Part shown: in pieces, positions 50,035 through 59,817 of the stretch
How positions within the stretch are numbered: the stretch's first letter is position 1
Layout: every line of letters starts with the position of its first letter
Assembly (NCBI GenBank): GCA_034430895.1
Contig: DAOUDW010000049.1
Span: 1 to 64,000 of the forward strand
DNA: 64,000 bases
Direction: 5' to 3'
Source of the DNA: WVZH01 sp034430895
Lineage (GTDB): Bacteria > Chloroflexota > Anaerolineae > Anaerolineales > E44-bin32
The notes under the pieces: model-generated
What the model saw: the letters and a program-made list of their open reading frames with translations, nothing else
Told to the model about the DNA's origin: nothing
Databases searched by the model: none
Position numbers and translations under genes: made by a program

Positions 50035-51003
50035 ATGAATGACGAAATATCTGATCGCAATGATCTAACCCAGGGATATGTAATCGCGCTACTCAGCGCG
50101 GCGATCTTGTCCACTACTGCGATCTTCATCCGTCATCTCACTTCGGATTACAACATGCCAGCACTGGTGCTTGCGTTCTGGCGGGCCAGCTTCGTGGTGC
50201 TAACATTACTGCCCATTTTGGCCACTTGGCATCGTCCACTCCTGCGGATTTCACCAAGCCACCGACGCTATCTCTTTTTCTACGGCTTCCTACTCTCGAT
50301 CTTCAATGCTTTATGGACCCTTTCGGTAGCCGTGAATGGCGCGGCTGTCGCCACGGTGCTGGCATACAGTTCGGCCGCCTTCACAGCACTTCTCGGACGC
50401 TGGCTGCTTCAGGAACGATTGGATTGGGGCAAGATATTCGCTATCCTGCTCTGCCTGACCGGATGCGTCCTGGTTGCAGAAGCCTATGATGCGTATACAT
50501 GGCGGACAAATCCGCTTGGTATCGTGACCGGGGTGCTCTCGGGTCTGGCTTATGCCGTCTACAGCCTAATGGGACGCTCCGCATCACAACGTGGATTAAA
50601 TCCCTGGACCACGTTATTTTTCACCTTCGCTTTCGGATCGCTCTTCCTGCTCGTATACAACCTGACTCCAGGAGTATCTCTTCCTGGCGCTGCGGCCGAG
50701 CCGGTCGAACTGCTGTGGCTGCAGCGTTCTCTCGGCGGATGGGGTCTGCTCTTCCTTCTGGCCGCAGGGCCAACCCTGATGGGTTACGGAATGTACAACG
50801 TAAGCCTGAGCTACCTGCCCTCCAGCACGGTCAATCTGATCGTCACATTGGAACCGGCTTTTACTGCCACGCTTGCGCATCTGCTCTTCGGCGAACGCCT
50901 CAACGCCATCCAGCTTGCTGGCAGTCTCATGATTGTCTCGGGTGTGGTCGTTTTGCGGCTCTTCGAGGGCCGTCATTTAATCCGCAAACGCGGAATAACG
51001 TAG
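50035..51003 (+). CDS. EamA/DMT family transporter
   Basis: 322-aa inner-membrane protein with ten predicted membrane segments in two EamA repeats (ALLSAAILSTTAIFIRHL...ALWTLSVAVNGAAVATVLAYSSAAF for the first, VTGVLSGLAYAVYSLMG...VNLIVTLEPAFTATLAHLLFGE for the second). Family members export amino acids, nucleosides or other metabolites. The ATG at 50035 is chosen over a TTG at 50017; neither has a strong site. Stands alone. Confidence 0.9.
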   Translation: MNDEISDRNDLTQGYVIALLSAAILSTTAIFIRHLTSDYNMPALVLAFWRASFVVLTLLPILATWHRPLLRISPSHRRYLFFYGFLLSIFNALWTLSVAVNGAAVATVLAYSSAAFTALLGRWLLQERLDWGKIFAILLCLTGCVLVAEAYDAYTWRTNPLGIVTGVLSGLAYAVYSLMGRSASQRGLNPWTTLFFTFAFGSLFLLVYNLTPGVSLPGAAAEPVELLWLQRSLGGWGLLFLLAAGPTLMGYGMYNVSLSYLPSSTVNLIVTLEPAFTATLAHLLFGERLNAIQLAGSLMIVSGVVVLRLFEGRHLIRKRGIT

Positions 51004-51181
51004 CCTCACGCGGGAGTAACCAGCACACCGGCTTTCATACGAAACGATGAATATCCAATGATGTTCAGGATTAATGGTTGAAAACGAAATGCTATAAGTG
51101 GAATTTAAACCCGGTCGATCCGTCTGTGGTCTTAACAATCCCCAGAGGTTCAAACAATGAATAAAAAATAATACCCCGCGT

Positions 51182-51781
51182 TCATCCGCTCTCCTCATCA
51201 CGATCCACCCATCGTTCGAGCCCTTCCGGCGGCTGATACTGCGTCAGTCGGGAGAGTAAGCGATCAATATCGTCCTCGACGATTAATAAATCCGGATGCT
51301 CCTCGAGTATAAAGCCTTCATCTCGGGCGTGCTCGATCAAGTCGATCAGCGGGTCGAAATATCCATTCACGTTGAGCACACCGACCGGCTTTCGATGGAG
51401 GCCAATCTGTGCCCACGTGAGCACCTCGAATAATTCTTCGAATGTGCCAAAACCACCGGGTAATGCCAGGAAAGCATCGGCGGCTTCCATCATCATGGCC
51501 TTGCGGTTATGCATACCATCCACGATGCGCAGCTCGGTCAGATTTGGATGTGCCAGGGCTGGCGTGTCAAAGATGCGAGGCAGTATGCCAATCACCTGCG
51601 CGCCGCCAGCGAGTGCCGCATCTGCGAGGGAGCCCATCAATCCCGTCCCTCCCCCTCCGAAAATCAAATCCAAGCCGCGCTCTGCCACAGCTTCCCCCAA
51701 TGTCCGGGCAGCATCAAGATAGGCATCATCGATCGAATCACTGGATCCACAAAAGACACATATTTTTCCAATTGCATTCAT
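51182..51781 (-). CDS. LOG family protein (putative cytokinin-activating phosphoribohydrolase)
   Basis: 199-aa Rossmann-like protein of the TIGR00730 family. CVFCGSSDSIDDAYLDAA opens it, LDLIFGGGGTGLMGSLADAA is the nucleotide-binding part, and the catalytic motif is LALPGGFGTFEELFEVLTW. LOG enzymes cleave ribose-5-phosphate from nucleoside monophosphates, releasing free bases. The ATG at 51781 matches the usual family start; upstream in-frame codons look like 5' leader. Confidence 0.92.
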   Translation of the reverse strand: MNAIGKICVFCGSSDSIDDAYLDAARTLGEAVAERGLDLIFGGGGTGLMGSLADAALAGGAQVIGILPRIFDTPALAHPNLTELRIVDGMHNRKAMMMEAADAFLALPGGFGTFEELFEVLTWAQIGLHRKPVGVLNVNGYFDPLIDLIEHARDEGFILEEHPDLLIVEDDIDRLLSRLTQYQPPEGLERWVDRDEESG

Positions 51782-52300
51782 GCTGTAGGATTGACCCTCT
51801 TCCATTCCAAATCTGACGATCGCAAGTGGCAATTTGATCTGTGATCTAATAACACATTATTCCATTTTTTTCACCGATCGCCGGAGAAAATCCCGCCGCA
51901 ATCGGTTAGAATAACACACTGAAGCGCATCGCTGTCGTGTGAGGGTTACTACGTTGACTTCGCTGCATTATATATTACAAATCGTATCAGCCTGTAAAGA
52001 CCAACTCGCTCGGTGATCAATCGGCTTTCACAATGACGAAATTACGCAGCAATGTTTACAACGAACGCTGATGTTTGGTGTTAGCATCTAGGGCAGGTTT
52101 TTCTTGACATCGATAACGTGGCCAACCTGCAGGAAGACGCCGGCTACAGGAGAAATCTGCATCACAGATCGTTTTCTGAGCTTTCGACCCTCGCCCTTGA
52201 ACCACATCGATGGAATTCGGATTAAGCGGGACGATTTCCTCGGACGGGAAAAATACATGACCCGAACACTACGCACAGCACCAGAGAAGAGGTGCCCTAT
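51782..52300. other. 519-bp intergenic region ahead of carA
   Basis: No gene seen. A possible promoter is TTGACT (51954-51959), 16 bases, TACAAA (51976-51981), which would give carAB a leader of about 310 bases. A second TTGACA at about 52105 has no matching -10. I see no PyrR site or recognisable riboswitch. Confidence 0.35.
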
Positions 52301-53449
52301 ATGAAAACAAACCAACCAGCGGCACGCCTGGCGTTGGAAGACGGCAGCCTGTGGGCAGGACGCGGGTTCGGTGCAACAGGAACGCGCGTGGGCGAAGTCG
52401 TATTCAATACCAGCATGACCGGCTACCAGGAAATCCTCACCGATCCGAGTTACGCCGGCCAGATGGTGGTGATGACCACGACGCAAATCGGAAACACCGG
52501 TATTAACCACGAAGATCATGAAGCCCGTGATGTTTTCTTGCGTGGCTTTATTGTGCGTGAATTGAGCCCCTGCGTCTCGAACTGGCGTGCCGATCTATCA
52601 CTTGGTGAGTGGTTGCAACAGAAGGACATCATTGGCATCGAACATATCGACACTCGCGCACTCACCCGTCGCTTGCGCGAGAAGGGCAGCCTGAAAGGCG
52701 TCCTCACCACGGATTCGGCTCCCCATAACGACGACCTCGTCGAACAGGCGCGAGCATGGCACGGCACGAGTGGAATCGACCTGGTTAAAAAGGTGACCTG
52801 CTCGGAATCCTACACCTGGACAGATCCATCCGAAGACCGCTGGATTTCCACGCAAGACCTGGCGGAGATTGACAAGCCGCAAACCTTTCACGTCGTAGCG
52901 TATGATTACGGCATCAAACACAACATCTTGCGTCGAATGGCGAGTCACGGCTGCCGTGTCACGGTCGTTCCCGCCGCGACCCCCGCCAAGGAAGTCCTGG
53001 CGTTAAATCCTGACGGCGTCTTCCTCAGCAACGGGCCGGGCGACCCCGCCATCCTTGACTATGCCGTAGAAACAACGAAAAATCTCCTCGGCAAAGTGCC
53101 AATTTTCGGCATCTGCCTCGGTCATCAAATCCTTGGCCAGGCATTTGGCGGTAAAACCTACAAGTTGAAATTCGGTCATCACGGCGGCAACCAGCCGGTA
53201 AAACATCTACCCACGGGGCGCGTTGAGATCAGTGCACACAATCACAATTTCGCCGTCGATCCCGATTCACTGCCCGAAACGATCGAGGTGACACATATCA
53301 ACCTCAATGATGGCTGCTGCGAGGGGATGCGTCATACAAAACTCCCCGCACTCAGCATCCAATATCACCCGGAAGCGGCTCCAGGTCCACATGATGCCGA
53401 TCCGCTCTTCGCCGAGTTTCTTGAAATGATGGCGAAAGGAACAGTGTAA
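52301..53449 (+). CDS. carA: carbamoyl-phosphate synthase small subunit
   Basis: 382-aa glutamine amidotransferase subunit that supplies ammonia for carbamoyl phosphate, the precursor of pyrimidines and arginine. The N-terminal half shows GEVVFNTSMTGYQEILTDPS; the class I amidotransferase domain has FLSNGPGDP, the nucleophile in FGICLGHQILGQAFGG and the His-x-Glu in IQYHPEAAPGPHD. The ATG at 52301 follows GAAGAGGTG; the GTG at 52292 lies within that site. carB starts 5 bases after the stop. Confidence 0.97.
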   Translation: MKTNQPAARLALEDGSLWAGRGFGATGTRVGEVVFNTSMTGYQEILTDPSYAGQMVVMTTTQIGNTGINHEDHEARDVFLRGFIVRELSPCVSNWRADLSLGEWLQQKDIIGIEHIDTRALTRRLREKGSLKGVLTTDSAPHNDDLVEQARAWHGTSGIDLVKKVTCSESYTWTDPSEDRWISTQDLAEIDKPQTFHVVAYDYGIKHNILRRMASHGCRVTVVPAATPAKEVLALNPDGVFLSNGPGDPAILDYAVETTKNLLGKVPIFGICLGHQILGQAFGGKTYKLKFGHHGGNQPVKHLPTGRVEISAHNHNFAVDPDSLPETIEVTHINLNDGCCEGMRHTKLPALSIQYHPEAAPGPHDADPLFAEFLEMMAKGTV

Positions 53450-53454
53450 GCAAT

Positions 53455-56400
53455 ATGCCGAAACGTACCGACATCGAAACCATTCTGGTCATCGGCGCAG
53501 GACCTATTATCATCGGCCAGGCAGCCGAATTTGATTACAGCGGCACGCAGGCGATCAAGGTTCTCAAATCCGAAGGATATCGCATCGTCCTGGTAAACAG
53601 CAATCCTGCGACGATCATGACCGATCCCGAATTCGCCGATGCCACCTACATTGAACCCATTACCTCTGACATCCTTGAAATGATCATCGCCAAGGAGCAG
53701 CCTGACGCCCTGCTGCCTACAGTTGGCGGTCAAACCGCGCTGAATGCCGCCGTCGAGTTGGCCGAGGGCGGCATTCTCGATCGCCACAACGTAGAATTAA
53801 TCGGCGCTAAACTCGAGACCATCCGCCTGGCCGAAGACCGCCTGCTCTTTAAGCAAGCTGTGGAACAGGCTGGATTATCCTGTCCCATCGGCGGATTGGC
53901 CAGCTCAGTAGAGGAAGCGCAAGCGATCGCCCAAGAAATTGGACACTATCCGATTCTACTGCGCCCTTCTTTCACGCTCGGCGGCAGCGGCGGAAGCATC
54001 GCCTACAGCGACGAGGATTTCGTCGCCAAAGTTGAATTCGGCTTGCAGGAAAGTCCCATCGATACCGTCTTGATCGAAGAGAGCCTCATCGGATGGAAAG
54101 AATTCGAGTTGGAGGTCATGCGCGACAACGCGGGGAACTTCGTCGTCGTCTGCCCGATTGAAAATCTGGATCCCATGGGCATCCACACCGGCGATTCGAT
54201 CACCATCGCGCCCACACAAACCCTCACCGATCGAGAGTATCAGGTCCTGCGCGACCAATCCCGTATTATCATCGACGTCGTCGGCATTGAGACCGGCGGC
54301 TCGAACATTCAATTCGCAGTCAATCCTGAGGACGGACGCGTGCTGGTGATCGAAATGAACCCTCGCGTAAGCCGATCTTCCGCACTGGCAAGCAAAGCCA
54401 CCGGCTTCCCGATCGCGAAAATCGCCGCGCTGCTTGCTGTCGGGTATACGTTGGATGAAATCCAAAACGACATCACGCAGACCACCGTCGCGGCTTTCGA
54501 ACCGAGCATTGATTACGTGGTGACAAAAGTGCCGCGCTGGGCTTTCGAGAAATTCCCGGGCGTTGATCCCACACTCGGCAGCCAGATGAAATCCGTCGGC
54601 GAGGTCATGTCCATCGGGCGCACGTTTCGAGAATCGTTTCTAAAGGGACTGCAATCCCTCGAATTGGCTCGACCACCTTTCCCGACCGCAGAACATCGCG
54701 TCTGGGACGGCGAGATGAACAGCCTGGAGCACCCCACCGACAAACGCATCTGGGCCGTATGGGAAGCTCTGCGGCATGGGAAAACGATTGAAGATGTCAC
54801 AGCAGCGAGTCAATTTGATTTGTGGTTTACGACTCAGCTCGCCGAGATCGTTGCCCTGGAAAAATCGATCGTCGAATACTCGTCGCTTGAAAAGCTTCCA
54901 GATGAATTGCTAAGGAATGCCAAACGCTCCGGCTTCAGCGACGAACACATCGCCTGGCTGCTTTCGCAGTCCGACCTCTGCGAACCGGAAACCCAATCGA
55001 AATCACCCCATATTGAAGCCATGGATGTACGCACGCGGCGCGTGGCGGCGGGAATCCTGCCCACCTATCACATCGTCGATACCTGCGCTGCCGAATTCGA
55101 ATCCTATACACCCTACCTCTACAGTTCCTACGAGACCGAGAGTGAGGCAGCGCCCACGGAACGCGAGAAAGTGATCATATTGGGCAGCGGTCCCAATCGA
55201 ATCGGCCAGGGCATCGAGTTCGATTACTGCTGCGTCCACGCCGCTTTCGCCCTGCGTGAAGCGGGGTGCGAAGCCATCATGATCAACTGTAATCCGGAAA
55301 CCGTCAGCACGGATTACGACACCTCCGATCGACTTTATTTCGAACCGCTGACCCTAGAACACGTGTTGAATATCATCGAGCGCGAGCAGCCGGTCAAGGG
55401 CATCGTCGTACAATTCGGCGGACAGACCCCGCTCAAACTTGCCGCCGCGCTCGAACGAGCGGGGATTCCCATTCTTGGCACTTCCTTCGACTCGATCGAC
55501 ATTGCGGAGGATCGCGGTCGATTCTGCCAATTGATGGACGAGATGGGAATCCCGGTGCCCGCGCACAGCATGGCACAATCCCTTGAGGAAGCACTTCAGG
55601 CCGCCGAGCTCGTGAAATATCCGGTGATCGTGCGTCCATCCTACGTTTTAGGTGGGCGCGCCATGGCCATTGTTTACGACGGGGCAGGCCTGGGACAATA
55701 CATCCAAAGCGCCTTACAAGCAGCCCCCGGGCAGCCGATTCTCATCGACCATTACCTTGAAGACGCCTACGAAGTGGATGTGGACGCCATCGCGGACGGC
55801 GAGCACGTCACGGTATGCGGCATCATGCAGCACATCGAAGAAGCAGGCATCCACAGCGGCGATTCAGCCTGTGTACTGCCTCCCTATAAAGTCTCCGCCT
55901 ATCACCTCTCCCACATCCGCGAATATACCGAACAAATCGGCCGGACATTAAAAGTCTCCGGATTGATGAACATCCAATATGCCGTAAAAGACGACATTGT
56001 CTACTCGTTGGAAGTTAATCCTCGCGCCAGCCGCACGGTGCCCTATGTGAGTAAAGCCACGGGCTATCCGCTGGCCAAGCTCGCCACCAAAGTCATCATG
56101 GGCGCAACGCTCTCTGACTTGGGATTGAATAAGGAACCCACTGTCGGGGGCTTCTTTGTAAAAGAGGCCGTGCTCCCCTTCAAGAAATTCTTTGGAGTCG
56201 ACAGCCGCCTGGGACCAGAGATGCGCAGCACGGGCGAGGTGATGGGCCACGCCAAGGATTTCGGCCATGCATTTGCCAAGGCACAGCTCGCTGCCGGTAA
56301 TTCATTGCCATTATCGGGAACTGTGTTCGTCAGCGTCAATGATTATGACAAAAGCAATGCCCTGAAATTGGCGCGCGACTTGTCGCGCCTCGGCTTCAAA

Positions 56401-56724
56401 CTCGTCGCCACACAAGGGACCGCCGAGTTCTGTTCACGCGCCGGTCTGGAAGTAGAAACCATCAACAAGGTCAGCGAAGGCAGCCCAAACGTGGTAGATC
56501 TCATCAGCAACGGGGAAATCGACCTCGTAATCAACACGCCGCTTGGCTCTGAAGCCTACAGCGATGGCTCCAAACTACGCATGGCAGCCGTTCGATTCGG
56601 TGTTCCCAATACAACCACCCTCAGCGCAGCTCAGGCAGCAGTTAACGGCATCCAAGCGCTGCGAGCGCGTGCGTTAAACGTCTGCAGTTTGCAAGAATAT
56701 TACGACAAGATCGCGTCATCCTAA
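53455..56724 (+). CDS. carB: carbamoyl-phosphate synthase large subunit
   Basis: 1089-aa large subunit, full length. Two ATP-grasp halves: the first with VIGAGPIIIGQAAEFDYSGT and LRPSFTLGGSGG, the second from about residue 575 with ILGSGPNRIGQGIEFDYCCV and VRPSYVLGGRAMAIVYD. The oligomerisation domain lies between them, and the C-terminal MGS-like allosteric domain begins near 945 (FVSVNDYDKSNALKLARDL). It carries out the two phosphorylation steps that make carbamoyl phosphate. Partner of CarA in the same operon. Confidence 0.97.
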   Translation: MPKRTDIETILVIGAGPIIIGQAAEFDYSGTQAIKVLKSEGYRIVLVNSNPATIMTDPEFADATYIEPITSDILEMIIAKEQPDALLPTVGGQTALNAAVELAEGGILDRHNVELIGAKLETIRLAEDRLLFKQAVEQAGLSCPIGGLASSVEEAQAIAQEIGHYPILLRPSFTLGGSGGSIAYSDEDFVAKVEFGLQESPIDTVLIEESLIGWKEFELEVMRDNAGNFVVVCPIENLDPMGIHTGDSITIAPTQTLTDREYQVLRDQSRIIIDVVGIETGGSNIQFAVNPEDGRVLVIEMNPRVSRSSALASKATGFPIAKIAALLAVGYTLDEIQNDITQTTVAAFEPSIDYVVTKVPRWAFEKFPGVDPTLGSQMKSVGEVMSIGRTFRESFLKGLQSLELARPPFPTAEHRVWDGEMNSLEHPTDKRIWAVWEALRHGKTIEDVTAASQFDLWFTTQLAEIVALEKSIVEYSSLEKLPDELLRNAKRSGFSDEHIAWLLSQSDLCEPETQSKSPHIEAMDVRTRRVAAGILPTYHIVDTCAAEFESYTPYLYSSYETESEAAPTEREKVIILGSGPNRIGQGIEFDYCCVHAAFALREAGCEAIMINCNPETVSTDYDTSDRLYFEPLTLEHVLNIIEREQPVKGIVVQFGGQTPLKLAAALERAGIPILGTSFDSIDIAEDRGRFCQLMDEMGIPVPAHSMAQSLEEALQAAELVKYPVIVRPSYVLGGRAMAIVYDGAGLGQYIQSALQAAPGQPILIDHYLEDAYEVDVDAIADGEHVTVCGIMQHIEEAGIHSGDSACVLPPYKVSAYHLSHIREYTEQIGRTLKVSGLMNIQYAVKDDIVYSLEVNPRASRTVPYVSKATGYPLAKLATKVIMGATLSDLGLNKEPTVGGFFVKEAVLPFKKFFGVDSRLGPEMRSTGEVMGHAKDFGHAFAKAQLAAGNSLPLSGTVFVSVNDYDKSNALKLARDLSRLGFKLVATQGTAEFCSRAGLEVETINKVSEGSPNVVDLISNGEIDLVINTPLGSEAYSDGSKLRMAAVRFGVPNTTTLSAAQAAVNGIQALRARALNVCSLQEYYDKIASS

Positions 56725-56763
56725 CCCTGTCATTGCTGCCGCACGAAAGACAAGGCGCAATCA

Positions 56764-57489
56764 ATGCATGATTTCTTCCCGATTCTCATTTTGAATGCTC
56801 GACCAGCGGCCGGTAAAAGCGAAATTATCAACTATCTCAATCAAATCGACGCCGCTGACCGGATCCCCCGATTTCATATTGGTCCAATGCACATCCTCGA
56901 TGATTTCCCGATGTTGTGGTCATGGTTCGAAGAAGACGACATCCTGGCGCGTGTTTTCCAACGCCCACGACTACACACCACACCTGAAGGATATTTCATT
57001 CACGATGATTTATGGCATCTTCTCATACGCCGTCTCAGCCTGGAGTACCAAAAGTGGTCTCAAGATGTGCAAGAAGCGCACACCTGCTTGATCGAATTTT
57101 CCCGTGGAACGCCAACTGGAGGTTATCAAACCGCTTATCAACACCTCAGCGAACATATCCTGGAACAAGCGGCTTGTCTTTATCTCAACGTCTCATACGC
57201 AGAATCCAGAAGAAAAAATCTTCGCAGGGAAAACGTCGAGCGACGATACAGCACTCTCGAACATAGTCTTGAAGAGGACAAGATGGAAAAGCTCTATCGC
57301 CATGATGATTGGTCTGTATTTACAGCCCATGACCCAGACTATCTTATGGTTAAAGGATACAAAATCCCGTATGCCGTCCTGGAAAATGAAGACGACGTTA
57401 CCACCCAGGGTGGAGAAGCCTTGGCGACACGTTTAGAAAACAGCCTGGATCGCCTTTGGGTATTGTGGCAGCAGCGCGAGGCGGTATAA
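56764..57489 (+). CDS. P-loop protein of unknown function
   Basis: 241-aa protein. ILNARPAAGKSEIINYL near residue 10 is a Walker A motif in the position typical of small kinases. Later parts, FLIHDDLWHLL-like and TCLIEFSRGTPTGGYQTAYQ, could be a Walker B-like strand and a lid. The helix YAESRRKNLRRENVERRYST resembles the Arg-rich lid of nucleoside-type kinases. I do not recognise a named family. AAGGCGC precedes the ATG, 39 bases after carB, so it may share that transcript. Confidence 0.65.
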   Translation: MHDFFPILILNARPAAGKSEIINYLNQIDAADRIPRFHIGPMHILDDFPMLWSWFEEDDILARVFQRPRLHTTPEGYFIHDDLWHLLIRRLSLEYQKWSQDVQEAHTCLIEFSRGTPTGGYQTAYQHLSEHILEQAACLYLNVSYAESRRKNLRRENVERRYSTLEHSLEEDKMEKLYRHDDWSVFTAHDPDYLMVKGYKIPYAVLENEDDVTTQGGEALATRLENSLDRLWVLWQQREAV

Positions 57490-57537
57490 TTTGAAAAATC
57501 AATCAACACGTTAAGGGTATTTCGAGCAGGAGTGTTC

Positions 57538-58725
57538 ATGAATCGCGCAATCAAAAGCCTCATCTTATTCATCATTCTGTCTGCCTTGATCATCCCCGGC
57601 TCGGCAGATGCACAAGATGGCAGCGTAAAAGCCGTGCTTTTCTACGGCCCCACATGCCCACATTGCCATACGGTGATCACAGAAGACTTACCTCTGATTT
57701 GGCAAATGTATGACGACAATGTCAAGATGTATTATTCCGCCGATTATAACGAAGAGTCAGAGCAATCACCGGCGCTCGTCGGGATACTGGGCGATCAACT
57801 TTCGATTCTTTATGTAGATGTCAGCACGGAAATTGGGAGTCAATTGTTTACCTCGGCACTTGAAGCGTTCGAAGCCCTGGCGGAAGGGTACGTACCCACC
57901 ATGATCGTGGGAGAAAACCGTCTGGTCGGAGGCATCTCAATCCCCGAACAACTGCCGGCGATCATCGAACAAGGACTGGCACACGGCGGGATCGACTGGC
58001 CCGCAATACCCGGCCTCGACCAAGCCATTTCCGAATTAACACCTGTGCCAACTGAGAATTCCGCTTCTGCAGAAAACCCGGAAAATGATAATGCTGAATC
58101 GGCCGCGCCGCCCACCAACACAACGGAACCAACCATGCTCGAACTCTTCAAGCAAGACCCCCTTGGAAACGGCCTTTCCGTCGTCGTCCTGCTTGGCATG
58201 CTCGCCAGTGTCGGCTTCGTTTTCAGCTCGCTACGCAATCCGCGCAATCTCCGCAATCCACGAAACCCGGCGCCCATTCATTGGGTGATACTTCCGATCC
58301 TGATTCTTGGTTTTGTAGTCGCTGGTTACTTATCTTTCGTTGAAACCACGGGCAGTGTAGCGGTGTGCGGGCCGGTTGGCGATTGCAACACCGTACAAAA
58401 CAGCTCGTATGCAACGTTACTGGGCATTATCCACATTGGAACACTGGGGATCATTGGCTACATCGCCATCGCCATCACCTGGGTTGTCAGCATCATCTCC
58501 TCCCGACGCACCGCCGATTACGCAATCATGGCCATCTTCGCCATGGCGATGTTTGGCACCCTTTTCTCCATCTACCTGACTTTCCTGGAACCATTCGTTA
58601 TTGGTGCCACATGCGCCTGGTGTCTGACCTCCGCTGTCCTGATGACCATCATTCTGTTATTGAGCGTAAAACCCACAGCGCATGCATATGCCAGGATCGT
58701 TAAATCGAGAAAGAAGCGACGCTAG
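57538..58725 (+). CDS. thioredoxin-VKOR fusion (disulfide-forming)
   Basis: 395-aa envelope protein. A signal peptide (ILFIILSALIIPGSADAQ) is followed by a thioredoxin-like domain with CPHC (FYGPTCPHCHTVI, about residue 40), a Pro/Thr/Glu-rich linker (about 165-210) and a VKOR domain: CGPVGDCNTVQNS, the shuttle cysteines, and the active-site CAWC (VIGATCAWCLTSAV). VKOR re-oxidises thioredoxin-like partners to make disulfides in exported proteins, as DsbB does. In the known cyanobacterial fusion the order is VKOR then thioredoxin; here it is reversed. AGGAG precedes the ATG at 57538. Confidence 0.85.
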   Translation: MNRAIKSLILFIILSALIIPGSADAQDGSVKAVLFYGPTCPHCHTVITEDLPLIWQMYDDNVKMYYSADYNEESEQSPALVGILGDQLSILYVDVSTEIGSQLFTSALEAFEALAEGYVPTMIVGENRLVGGISIPEQLPAIIEQGLAHGGIDWPAIPGLDQAISELTPVPTENSASAENPENDNAESAAPPTNTTEPTMLELFKQDPLGNGLSVVVLLGMLASVGFVFSSLRNPRNLRNPRNPAPIHWVILPILILGFVVAGYLSFVETTGSVAVCGPVGDCNTVQNSSYATLLGIIHIGTLGIIGYIAIAITWVVSIISSRRTADYAIMAIFAMAMFGTLFSIYLTFLEPFVIGATCAWCLTSAVLMTIILLLSVKPTAHAYARIVKSRKKRR

Positions 58726-58749
58726 CTTCCTTTATCGTTCTGCCGAGGT

Positions 58750-59817
58750 TCAAGCCACGGCCCACCAATGCTTACCTTCTTCAAATCCCATCTGGGTCAA
58801 TCGTTCGCGGATTAACACGCGTGCCCCGCGCGATCCCACCGCCGCCAGGACAACAGGATTCTCGTATTGCGCCATACACGCCGGCAAGCTTTCGGGTGCG
58901 ATTATCGGGCGATTCCGCCGTTTGCGTCCGATTTTCCGTGGATCGATATCCACAAAAGCCGCCAGAGCCGCACCTTCGCGGAGTAAATGCTTGGACAATC
59001 GACGACCCATCTGACCTGCACCCCATACGATCACCGCATCTCGAACTGCCAGTGGGCCCTGACAGAGATAGCGAGCTTTAGCACGCAGGAAATTTTCCAC
59101 CGAATAGCGAGAATCCGTCCGCGTCAAGCGTTCGGGATGATCGCGCCAGAAAAGCAGCACCTCCGGCACCTTCGCGAACCTGGCGCCATCAAGGTACATT
59201 CGCAGCCAGAGGTCATAATCTTCCGGCCAGCCATAATCCTGATATCCGTCTACTCGATCGAGCCAGACGCGCCGCATCATGACCGAAGGATGCGCCAGCG
59301 GACTCTCGATGAAGATCGCATTGGCGATTGAATCCGCAGTGGTCAAGTTGTTGAGCCACTCTGTGTAAATCCGAAAGCCTTCACGAGCTTTGTCAGGCGG
59401 GTAATGTTTCACCAGACAACCCACCACCGCGATCTCCTCATGCGTTTCCAGAAACGCAACTTGCTTTTCCAGTCTTTCCGGATGGCAACGGTCATCGGCG
59501 TCCATACGAGCGATCAATGGGGCACGGCAGAAGCGCAGACCTTTATTAAGGGCTACGATGATTCCCTCATGCGCAAGAGGCACAACTCGTATGCGCGCAT
59601 GGCGCGACTGCCAGGCCGCAAGCAATCTGCCGGTTGCATCACTGGACCCATCATCCACGGCCACAATTTCAATGTCTGAAATCGTCTGGGCAACCAGAGA
59701 CTCCATCGCCTCGTCGATCGTCTCGGCCACGTTGAAACAAGGCATCAACACCGACACCTTCGGTGCAGGTGTGCTATCATCGCATAATGGAGCACGATCA
59801 TCGAGGAGGTCTTGCAT
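58750..59817 (-). CDS. family 2 glycosyltransferase with C-terminal Rossmann-like domain
   Basis: 355-aa protein. The GT-A domain shows VSVLMPCFNVAETIDEAMES, IVAVDDGSSDATGRLLAA and the DxD motif in IARMDADDRCHPERL. After about residue 250 comes a second domain starting AVIVWGAGQMGRRLSKHLL, a GxGxxG nucleotide-binding pattern like the N-terminus of PglD-type or sugar-nucleotide enzymes. The fusion suggests a transferase with a built-in sugar-binding or modifying domain. The ATG at 59817 shares two bases with the ATG of the divergent MscS gene, so its promoter must lie inside that gene. Confidence 0.82.
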   Translation of the reverse strand: MQDLLDDRAPLCDDSTPAPKVSVLMPCFNVAETIDEAMESLVAQTISDIEIVAVDDGSSDATGRLLAAWQSRHARIRVVPLAHEGIIVALNKGLRFCRAPLIARMDADDRCHPERLEKQVAFLETHEEIAVVGCLVKHYPPDKAREGFRIYTEWLNNLTTADSIANAIFIESPLAHPSVMMRRVWLDRVDGYQDYGWPEDYDLWLRMYLDGARFAKVPEVLLFWRDHPERLTRTDSRYSVENFLRAKARYLCQGPLAVRDAVIVWGAGQMGRRLSKHLLREGAALAAFVDIDPRKIGRKRRNRPIIAPESLPACMAQYENPVVLAAVGSRGARVLIRERLTQMGFEEGKHWWAVA

